Below, in pieces: positions 1 to 5,935 of a DNA stretch of 42,223 nt. The DNA is taken from positions 1 through 42,223 of the forward strand of contig CALBUI010000058.1 of assembly GCA_937968125.1 (NCBI GenBank), read 5' to 3'. The notes below the pieces were generated by a model. The model was given only the letters and a program-made list of their open reading frames with translations. It was not told the origin of the DNA and did no database searches. The DNA comes from an uncultured Anaerolineales bacterium (lineage in GTDB: Bacteria > Chloroflexota > Anaerolineae > Anaerolineales > UBA4823). Numbering within the stretch: position 1 is the stretch's first letter; each line of letters begins with the position of its first letter. Made by a program: the position numbers and the translations under genes.

Positions 1-348
1 ATATCAGTTCTTAACTACGGGACAGTGTCCGTGAACCAATACCCTGCGATCTCCTATTACATAGGATTTACTGGTTGGGGGGGGTATCCAGGTCAGGATA
101 TTTACGATATTCAATCGGGAAATGGATTCGTCAATAATACATTGATGCTGGCTGACATCCAAAAGAACATTATGCGAGCTCCATTCAATCTCTCTCCCGA
201 TCCATTCGTGATTTCGACTAAACGCGCCCATGAATTTGGGGAAAAGATGGCGAATTACGAGGCTTTTCCATCTCTAAGACAACTACCCGGTATCATCTGG
301 ACTGTATTTCGAAGTCCCCACGAGCACATTTTGCAAAAAGGGGATTAG
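1..348 (+). CDS. Aldehyde dehydrogenase-like protein, C-terminal part (5' end outside the window)
   Basis: The frame is open from the first base and ends at a TAG, so this is the last 115 or so codons of a longer gene. The ORF track starts it at an internal GTG, which is not the real start. The fragment reads NYGTVSVNQYP, then a GWGGYPG stretch, then DIQSGNGFVNNT. This resembles the C-terminal end of a divergent aldehyde dehydrogenase group in which the segment after the catalytic domain has the form YGTVxVN...WGxxPG...DIQSGxGxVHN. The catalytic Cys and Glu lie upstream and cannot be checked. Family knowledge would make it an NAD(P)-dependent oxidation of an aldehyde to an acid. Substrate is unknown. 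No terminator is obvious in the 269 bases before the next gene. Confidence 0.6.
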   Translation: MSVLNYGTVSVNQYPAISYYIGFTGWGGYPGQDIYDIQSGNGFVNNTLMLADIQKNIMRAPFNLSPDPFVISTKRAHEFGEKMANYEAFPSLRQLPGIIWTVFRSPHEHILQKGD

Positions 349-617
349 CTATCCCTGATATTCATTTGGGAATCAATACCTTAGGGGTTCAATGTCTTTA
401 TTGACTCTCAATCATTGTTTCCTCACAAGGTGGACCCCCAGTAAACTCGATTGAAACTATTTCCTGACATTGGGTTTAATATTATTAGTAATTCTTTTTC
501 ATAGAAATATTTATATTTACACAACAATTCAGGTGAAAGGAGGTCATCTCAAATACATTTATCCTTTAATTCGACTGCAGTAATTTCATACTAGATTATT
601 TATAAGGAGAAATTGTT

Positions 618-1181
618 ATGGATAGGATTATCAGTGCACTGACCTTCAAAAGGGAGGTGTACGCCGAGGTCGAGCACGACGACTCGTTTACATCAACTGC
701 CTGGATAATTGTGGCTGTGGTCAGTTTTCTGAATGCCCTAGGCTCAGGCACGAGTGACAATATTTTGAACTGGTTGATCAATGCTCTGGGTGGTGCCGTA
801 TTTGCTATACTTGGTTTTGCAATTGCAGCATTTGTGATCGACCTGGTAGGTCGCACAGTGTTCCGAGCTGAATCCAGCTTTAGCGAAGTTGTGCGCACCG
901 TCGGCCTGGCTTATGTCTGGCAGGTATTTGGTGTACTTGGCACGCTCGGGGTGTTCATTCCGCTGCTCCTTTGTGTAGTAGGACCAGTTAAATTCGTCGC
1001 TTGGATACTTTGGGTCATCTCGGCCTTCATAGCGGTCAAGGAGGCCTTAGATCTTGAGTGGCTGCAAACTATCATCACTGTAGTTTTAGGGTGGGTAGCC
1101 TTCTTCATCGTTGTCTTGATTGGTGGATTAATTTTGGGTGCCCTCGGATTTGCCGGGGCTGCTCTGTTTGGGGCATTCTAA
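618..1181 (+). CDS. YIP1-family-like integral membrane protein
   Basis: A 187-aa protein with about five hydrophobic segments (roughly residues 27-45, 53-75, 92-118, 122-140 and 150-185). The N-terminus, MDRIISALTFKREVYAEVE, followed by a conserved-looking spacer and membrane block, is typical of bacterial YIP1-like proteins. No catalytic motif is visible. The start is supported by ATAAGGAG about 7 bases upstream of the ATG. A strong terminator follows the stop, so the gene is probably monocistronic. The family has no firm bacterial function; a membrane-organisation role would be a guess. Confidence is high that the gene is real and moderate for the family name. Confidence 0.7.
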   Translation: MDRIISALTFKREVYAEVEHDDSFTSTAWIIVAVVSFLNALGSGTSDNILNWLINALGGAVFAILGFAIAAFVIDLVGRTVFRAESSFSEVVRTVGLAYVWQVFGVLGTLGVFIPLLLCVVGPVKFVAWILWVISAFIAVKEALDLEWLQTIITVVLGWVAFFIVVLIGGLILGALGFAGAALFGAF

Positions 1182-1206
1182 AAAAATCATCAAAAAAATT
1201 CATAAG

Positions 1207-1243
1207 AGTGGCTTGGAGGATCTATCACCAAGCCACTTTTTTT
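1207..1243 (+). terminator. Rho-independent terminator of the YIP1-like gene
   Basis: A perfect 10-bp stem, AGTGGCTTGG paired with CCAAGCCACT, has an 11-base loop and runs straight into seven T residues. It lies 25 bases after the stop codon of the upstream gene. Confidence 0.9.
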
Positions 1244-1578
1244 GTCGAACACATAGAAATGTGTACCGGTTTTTTTCTTTTGAGAGCTCAGTTGTAGCTC
1301 ATTTTGTAAGTAGCTGTAATGTTAAAAATCTGATATTGAATAAAATTATGACCAACGGTATATATGGGCTAGTGAGGTTTACCCAACCCAAATGTACCGT
1401 AACATTTTAATTTGTGGACTTGAAAATCTATGTAAAATAATAAGGATAAAATTGGTCTCCTTCTAGTATTGCTTAATTGGAGATATTCGAGTAAATTAAG
1501 TATGAAGTTTACTCGACATCAGGGGAATTCTTAATCCAGATGTCCTCTTAAACCAAATTTTTCACGAAGGAGATTACC
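1244..1578. other. Intergenic region, AT-rich, with one short inverted repeat
   Basis: About 335 bases without a credible gene. The only structure I see is a 9-bp inverted repeat, TCGAGTAAA and TTTACTCGA, at 1487-1495 and 1508-1516, centred about 77 bases upstream of the next start codon. It could be an operator or a hairpin in the leader of the 66-aa gene. No convincing -35/-10 pair stands out. The small ORFs listed here have no SD and no recognisable protein. Confidence 0.4.
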
Positions 1579-1779
1579 ATGGCATTTAGTTTCCAGAATT
1601 CAAAAGGTGTCACTTATTATCTACATGGAACTGCACGCGAGACAAAAACAGGCAAGACTACTTGGCTCTATTACTTTGCTAAGCAGGAAAAACCAGAAGG
1701 CGGCTTAGATGCGGTTCCTGATGGATACACCGTAGTCGAGAACAAGAATGGTCTTCCGTTACTCAAGAAATCAGGCTGA
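1579..1779 (+). CDS. Small conserved hypothetical protein (66 aa)
   Basis: The ATG has an excellent SD (GAAGGAGATTACC), and the gene is closed by a strong terminator 26 bases after the stop, so it is clearly expressed as its own unit. The 66-aa product has no signal peptide or membrane segment. It has the layout FxFxNSKGVTYYLH, an aromatic LYYFAK block, a GYTVVENKNGLPLLKK end, and a basic tail. I recognise this pattern as a small conserved hypothetical type with alternating aromatic and basic residues, but I know no function. The compact size and strong translation signals suggest an abundant cytoplasmic protein. There is no Cys, so metal binding through thiols is excluded. Confidence 0.8.
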   Translation: MAFSFQNSKGVTYYLHGTARETKTGKTTWLYYFAKQEKPEGGLDAVPDGYTVVENKNGLPLLKKSG

Positions 1780-1804
1780 AATACAGAATAAATAACTTAA
1801 GCAT

Positions 1805-1850
1805 AAAAGAACTGCTGGGACTAGTATCAACTACCCAGCAGTTCTTTTCT
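1805..1850 (+). terminator. Rho-independent terminator after the 66-aa gene
   Basis: AAAAGAACTGCTGGG pairs perfectly with CCCAGCAGTTCTTTT (15 bp, 14-base loop). The A-rich start and T-rich end give a U-tract on the plus strand and a weaker one on the minus strand. Confidence 0.9.
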
Positions 1851-1866
1851 TTAAACCAGTTGAAAC

Positions 1867-1914
1867 CTTGCATCCTTCGCAAGCATCGGGGATTCTCCCC
1901 AACCCTGGTATGAT
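1867..1914 (+). promoter_or_regulatory. Putative promoter region of the Crp/Fnr gene
   Basis: A palindrome CTTGC-N7-GCAAG (1867-1883) lies upstream of a TATGAT -10-like hexamer (1909-1914). The half-site resembles that of the near-palindrome before the nos operon, and the same -10 hexamer is used. However, its TTG and CAA are 9 bases apart instead of 8, and its centre would be at about -46. Autoregulation by the Crp/Fnr protein is possible but unproven. Confidence 0.35.
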
Positions 1915-1970
1915 AAAATTGGCTTACGGGACAAAGTTGAGGATTTTTACCTAGATAGTATATTCCGAAT

Positions 1971-2678
1971 ATGGCAATTCTCGCAGGAAATCCTGCTCAC
2001 CTCTTAGCTTCAATTGACTTGTTTAGCCAAATCTCCCTTCATGATCTGGACAAGATTGCATTAAACGCCACCCAACATGAATATAAGAAAAATGAATACT
2101 TATTTCATCAGGGTGATCCGGCGCGGCGCTTTTGTGTCTTAGTTACTGGAAAGGTCAAACTGACTCAGCTCACGGAAGATGGACAGCAAATCATACTCCG
2201 GTATGTTAGTCCAGGAGAAGCATTCGCAGTCATCGCGGTACTGAGCAAGATCCCATATCCGGTTACTGCAACTGCAGTCAATCAAGTCTCGTTACTCAGC
2301 TGGGAAGACCAAAAGATGCTCGAGCTTATGCATCAGTATCCCCAGTTGGCAATAAACTCGCTTTCAATCCTTGCTACAAGGATCCAGGAATTTCAAGATC
2401 GATTTCGAGAAATCGCAACTGAACGTGTCGAGAGAAGAATCGCTCGCGCCCTACTTCGTCTTGCCAGCCAAACTGGACGCAAATTAGAGCATGGAATCCT
2501 GATCGACATCTCACTCACCCGCCAGGATCTGGCCGAGATGACTGGAACCACCCTTTATACAGTCAGCCGGACACTGAGCCAATGGGAAAAAGATGGCCTG
2601 GTTAGTAGCCAGCGTGAACAAGTGACCATTCTGTCTCCCCACAAATTAGTCGTTTTAGCAGAAGACATGTCAAGATAA
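1971..2678 (+). CDS. Crp/Fnr-family transcriptional regulator
   Basis: 235 aa. Residues about 17-130 form a cyclic-nucleotide-binding-like beta roll (FHQGDPARRF, then SPGEAF), followed by a long dimerisation helix and a C-terminal winged helix at about 150-225. The recognition helix reads TTLYTVSRTLSQWEKDGLV. Ser199 and Arg200 match the DNA-contacting S and R of FNR, but the usual Glu is Tyr196. There is only one cysteine (Cys55), so it cannot carry the four-Cys Fe-S cluster of classical FNR; a heme/NO-type (DNR-like) or ligand-free sensor is more likely. It lies directly before the nos operon on the same strand, and an FNR-spaced palindrome sits in the gap. It is therefore the obvious candidate activator of N2O reduction genes. 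The ATG lacks a strong SD. Confidence 0.88.
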   Translation: MAILAGNPAHLLASIDLFSQISLHDLDKIALNATQHEYKKNEYLFHQGDPARRFCVLVTGKVKLTQLTEDGQQIILRYVSPGEAFAVIAVLSKIPYPVTATAVNQVSLLSWEDQKMLELMHQYPQLAINSLSILATRIQEFQDRFREIATERVERRIARALLRLASQTGRKLEHGILIDISLTRQDLAEMTGTTLYTVSRTLSQWEKDGLVSSQREQVTILSPHKLVVLAEDMSR

Positions 2679-2783
2679 TTCTCTATCCTGCTTTCACTTC
2701 ATAATCCCGCGAAATTTTTCCCGGTTTCCCTTCTTCGCCATTCTCTCAATAACATAAATTTGACCCACTAGTAGCCTTCCCTT

Positions 2784-2827
2784 CTTTGCGCTAGCACAAA
2801 GAATAAACTTGGCAAAGATCGTATGAT
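2784..2827 (+). promoter_or_regulatory. Class II Crp/Fnr-type promoter of the nos operon
   Basis: CTTTGCGCTAGCACAAAG (2784-2801) is a near-perfect 18-bp palindrome (8 of 9 base pairs symmetric). It contains TTG-N8-CAA, the spacing of FNR and CRP sites. A TATGAT -10 hexamer lies at 2822-2827. With a start site seven bases later (about 2834), the palindrome centre (2792.5) falls at about -41.5, the classic position of a class II activator site that replaces the -35 box. The inner bases are GC..GC rather than the AT..AT of canonical FNR boxes. Confidence 0.6.
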
Positions 2828-2866
2828 TTGGGTGAATTCAGCTTACCACCCAAAGGTGTGTTTAAC

Positions 2867-3103
2867 TTGTCTAACAGCCAAGATTCAAACCCTCTCCAGA
2901 TGTCGATAACTGAAATTTTAGATCGCTGGCCTGAAGTCATTCCAGTCTTCTTGAGTCATAAAATGGCTTGTGTTGGCTGTTCACTAGCTGATTTCATGAC
3001 CCTGGAGGATGCCCTGGATATTTATCATTTAAACAAGGAGCAATTTATTGAGGAATTCCACAAAACAATTCAACCCCAAGATCCTGAGGCGGATAATTCT
3101 TAG
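2867..3103 (+). CDS. DUF1858-like CxxC protein, first gene of the nos operon
   Basis: A small soluble protein with the fold signature of DUF1858: SITEILDRWPEVIPVF, then MACVGCSLADFMTLEDAL, then a short helix. The CVGC pair is the redox-disulfide or metal site of that family, which is often seen beside hybrid-cluster proteins and other nitrogen-oxide genes. The track starts it at TTG 2828, but the predicted transcript begins near 2834, so that start is unlikely. TTG 2867 (after AAAGG, about 10 bases) keeps the entire domain. ATG 2900 is the only ATG but has no SD and would begin inside the domain. It is followed 53 bases later by nosZ on the same strand. It may handle redox or metal chemistry for the pathway; this is inference from position. 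Confidence 0.65.
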   Translation: MSNSQDSNPLQMSITEILDRWPEVIPVFLSHKMACVGCSLADFMTLEDALDIYHLNKEQFIEEFHKTIQPQDPEADNS

Positions 3104-3156
3104 CCCGTCTCAACTGATAGGTTCTCCAATCCAATAAGCCTAAGGAGGAATAGAAA

Positions 3157-5172
3157 ATGAATTTAAGAGATTTGAAGAAATACATACTCCCCTTCACGCT
3201 GATGGCCATCATCGGTTTCTTGATTATCGCTGCGTGCGGTGGGGCTGGTGGAACAACAGAAGCACCGGAAAGCGTACCGGTTTCAGGAGATATCAATGAA
3301 ATCGCGGCTGCCCGTGGTCTAACTCCAGCGGATGTTGAGGCTGCTGTAAAGACATACACCCCCACTGGTATGATCGATGAATACGTAATGTTCTCTTCTG
3401 GTGGTCATTCAGGACAGCTGCTTGTAATCGGCATGCCCTCGATGCGCCTCCTAAAAGTCGTCGGGGTTTTCACTCCCGAACCCTGGCAGGGTTGGGGCTA
3501 TGGTGCTAAGACGACGATGGAAGTTCTCGATGAGGGCAAAGTCGATGGCGAAGATGTTCTCTGGGGAGATACCCATCACCCGGCTTTGAGCGAGACAGAA
3601 GGTGAATACGATGGTGAGTGGGTATTCATCAACGACAAGGCTAATGCGCGCATCGCCGTAATCGACCTGAGAGATTTTGAAACTAAGCAAATTGTAAAGA
3701 ATCCGATCGCGGTTAATGATCATGGCGGAACAATGGTAACTCCAGATACCGAATGGATCATTGAAGGTGGCCAATATGCTGCGCCTTTAGGTTGGGAGTA
3801 TGCCTCCCTGGAGGACTACGAATCCGAATATCGCGGCATGGTCACTTTCTGGAAATTCGATCGAGAAAGCGGCCGAATCCAGTACGATCAATCATTCGCC
3901 ATGGAGCTGCCTCCATACTGGCAGGACTTGTGTGATGCGGGTAAGCTGGTCAGTGATGGCTGGGTGTTCTGCAATTCCTTCAATACGGAAATGGCAACTG
4001 GCGGCGTCGAAAGTGGAAATCCTCCCTTTGAGGCTGGCGCTTCACAACGGGACATGGATTACATGCACATCATCAACTTCGATAAAGCGATCGAGGTTGC
4101 CAATGCCGGTCAAACGGAAATGGTCGCAGATTTCCCGGTCATTCCCATGCAAACGGCTATCGATGAAGGATTGCTTTACTTTGCTCCCGAACCGAAAAGC
4201 CCCCACGGGGTCGATATATCCCCCGGTGGTGAATACATGGTCGTTTCTGGCAAACTTGATCCCCATGTCACTACTTACAGCTTCGAAAAAGTTCAAGCAG
4301 CGATCGAGGCAGGTGGTTTTGAAACAGATGATTATGGTATCCCAATCCTGGCTTTCGACGATGTAGTCGAGTCACAGGTCGAAGTCGGGTTAGGACCGCT
4401 GCACACCCAGTTCGGTCCAGATGGTTATGCATATACCAGCCTGTTCCTGGAACCGGCCGTTGCCCGTTGGACCTTGGGTGGTCCTTATGAAGACTTGAAT
4501 GAAGATCCACCCTGGTCTTTGGTGACAAAAACCTTTGTTCACTACAACGTCGGCCATATTGCGGCTGCTGAGGGTGACACGGTCAGTCCTGATGGGAAAT
4601 ATTTGGTTTCACTGAATAAGTGGGCTATCGATCGCTTTAAAAATGTTGGGCCTCTACTCCCGCAAAACTTCCAGCTAATCGATATCGGCCAGCCAGGGAC
4701 GACAATGCCGCTGCTGTACGATATGCCGATCGGTATTGGTGAACCCCATTATGCCCAGATTATCAAAGCAGACAAGCTGGAACCGTGGGAAGTCTATCCA
4801 GAGATTGGTTGGAATCCTGGGACTCAAAGCCCCGATCCAAACGCAACGATGACTGGTGAGGAGCGCATTGAACGGGACGGGAACAATGTTGATATCTACA
4901 TGACCGCCGTTCGCAGTCACTTCACTCCAGAGCACGTGGAAATCAAACAGGGTGATCACGTAACCTGGCATATCACTAATGTAGAACGAGCGTATGATGC
5001 GACTCATGGATTCTCACTACCCGGTTACAATATCAATGTAAGCATCGAACCAGGAGAGACTGCATCGTTTGAGTTTGATGCCACGCATGATGGTGTCTTC
5101 TCTTACTACTGCTCAGAATTCTGCTCCGCACTGCACCTTGAAATGGTTGGCTACATGCTGGTTGAACCCTAA
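3157..5172 (+). CDS. nosZ: Nitrous-oxide reductase, Sec-exported lipoprotein (clade II type)
   Basis: Reduces N2O to N2 outside the cytoplasmic membrane. The 671-aa product starts with a Sec lipoprotein signal (FLIIAACGG, Cys27 as lipid site) and has no twin arginine, which marks clade II (atypical) NosZ. The beta-propeller carries all seven histidines expected for CuZ: His140 and His141 (DTHHP), His189 (DHGG), His350 (SPHG), His415 (GPLHTQ), His467 (VGHI) and His531 (EPHY). The C-terminal cupredoxin domain has a complete CuA site: His617, then CSEFCSALHLEM with Cys652, Cys656, His660 and Met663. The residue between the cysteines is Glu654, as in cytochrome oxidase subunit II. The SD is AAGGAGG. 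It is the second gene of the operon. A perfect hairpin follows its stop. Confidence 0.97.
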   Translation: MNLRDLKKYILPFTLMAIIGFLIIAACGGAGGTTEAPESVPVSGDINEIAAARGLTPADVEAAVKTYTPTGMIDEYVMFSSGGHSGQLLVIGMPSMRLLKVVGVFTPEPWQGWGYGAKTTMEVLDEGKVDGEDVLWGDTHHPALSETEGEYDGEWVFINDKANARIAVIDLRDFETKQIVKNPIAVNDHGGTMVTPDTEWIIEGGQYAAPLGWEYASLEDYESEYRGMVTFWKFDRESGRIQYDQSFAMELPPYWQDLCDAGKLVSDGWVFCNSFNTEMATGGVESGNPPFEAGASQRDMDYMHIINFDKAIEVANAGQTEMVADFPVIPMQTAIDEGLLYFAPEPKSPHGVDISPGGEYMVVSGKLDPHVTTYSFEKVQAAIEAGGFETDDYGIPILAFDDVVESQVEVGLGPLHTQFGPDGYAYTSLFLEPAVARWTLGGPYEDLNEDPPWSLVTKTFVHYNVGHIAAAEGDTVSPDGKYLVSLNKWAIDRFKNVGPLLPQNFQLIDIGQPGTTMPLLYDMPIGIGEPHYAQIIKADKLEPWEVYPEIGWNPGTQSPDPNATMTGEERIERDGNNVDIYMTAVRSHFTPEHVEIKQGDHVTWHITNVERAYDATHGFSLPGYNINVSIEPGETASFEFDATHDGVFSYYCSEFCSALHLEMVGYMLVEP

Positions 5173-5187
5173 ATCTTGGATAAGCCT

Positions 5188-5222
5188 TGATTGCAGGGGG
5201 TAGAAATTGCCCCCTGCAATCA
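5188..5222 (+). promoter_or_regulatory. Intercistronic hairpin after nosZ
   Basis: TGATTGCAGGGGG pairs perfectly with CCCCCTGCAATCA (13 bp, 9-base loop) starting 16 bases after the nosZ stop. No run of T follows, so it is not a standard terminator. It could protect the nosZ 3' end or partly stop transcription so that nosZ is made in excess of its accessory genes. It also shows that the next gene does not start at TTG 5191, which would lie in the stem. Confidence 0.75.
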
Positions 5223-5235
5223 TAGGAATGCTTTT

Positions 5236-5928
5236 ATGTCAACTTCACTTGATAAAATCATTGGCCCACGAGCACCTGAAGAACAGCAGGCAGAAGATCA
5301 CCTGCGCTACAGATTGCCGACTATTTTCTTCCTGGTCGCTGTGGTTCTACTCATCGCTTCAGTTTTCCTACCATATTGGCAGATGACTCTCCAGGCTCCG
5401 CAATACCCCAAAGGGTTAAGCGTACAAGCCTATATCTACAAACTCACCGGAGATGTTAGGGAGATAGACGGCTTAAATCACTATATCGGTATGCGCCCAC
5501 TGGCGGAAGCTGCCCAGCTCGAACGCTCTCTTAGCATCGTCGCAGTCAGCACCCTTTCTCTATTGATTGTTGCAGCAATATTCATCCACACCAAGTACAC
5601 GGTATTATTGGCTTTACCGGCCATTCTCTACCCATTTATCTTCCTGGGGGATATGTATTTTTGGTTGCGCAATTTTGGACTTAATCTAGATCCTGCCGCG
5701 CCACTAAGCTCGGCAATAAAACCCTTTATCCCTCCTTTACTAGGCGTCGGCAAATTAGCCCAATTTGTGACCATCACCGAAGTGAAGAGCGGTTTCTATC
5801 TGGCATCAATCGCTTCAGTATGCATCATTATCGGATTATATTTTCACCGCCGTGCTTATAAACCCCTGGTTGATTCCCAAATCGAAGCTGAAAATCAGGC
5901 CGAAGACGAATTTGAGCAGGAACAGTAA
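5236..5928 (+). CDS. nos-cluster integral membrane protein (NosB-like position)
   Basis: 230 aa from ATG 5236, preceded by ATAGGAA; the longer track start lies inside a hairpin. There are four clear membrane segments (about residues 27-47, 97-117, 120-143 and 193-213) and an acidic C-terminal tail. The outside loop after the first segment reads APQYPKGLSVQAYIYKLTGDV and then INGLNHYIGM-like residues (here IDGLNHYIGM). I recognise this conserved signature from membrane proteins encoded beside clade II nosZ in other phyla. Its role is not established; the position matches NosB of clade II clusters, but the identity with NosB is not proven. Its stop is 8 bases before the nosD start, so it is cotranscribed. 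Confidence 0.75.
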   Translation: MSTSLDKIIGPRAPEEQQAEDHLRYRLPTIFFLVAVVLLIASVFLPYWQMTLQAPQYPKGLSVQAYIYKLTGDVREIDGLNHYIGMRPLAEAAQLERSLSIVAVSTLSLLIVAAIFIHTKYTVLLALPAILYPFIFLGDMYFWLRNFGLNLDPAAPLSSAIKPFIPPLLGVGKLAQFVTITEVKSGFYLASIASVCIIIGLYFHRRAYKPLVDSQIEAENQAEDEFEQEQ

Positions 5929-5935
5929 ACAGCTG

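Noticed and set aside
1138-1410. 90-aa ORF after the YIP1-like gene
   Set aside because: It runs through the terminator hairpin of the upstream gene and has no SD.
1867-1883. FNR box upstream of the Crp/Fnr gene
   Set aside because: The palindrome CTTGC-N7-GCAAG has 9 bases between TTG and CAA, not 8, so I do not call it a true Fnr-type site, only a possible operator.
2828-2899. Called TTG start of the DUF1858-like gene
   Set aside because: It lies upstream of the predicted transcript start (about 2834), directly after the -10 box, and the residues added before the domain look unconserved.
3800-4366. 188-aa ORF inside nosZ
   Set aside because: Out-of-frame shadow of a fully supported gene; Trp/Ser/Arg-rich nonsense composition.
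5191-5235. Called TTG start of the nos membrane gene
   Set aside because: The codons fall in a perfect hairpin; the ATG at 5236 has an SD and a normal N-terminus.
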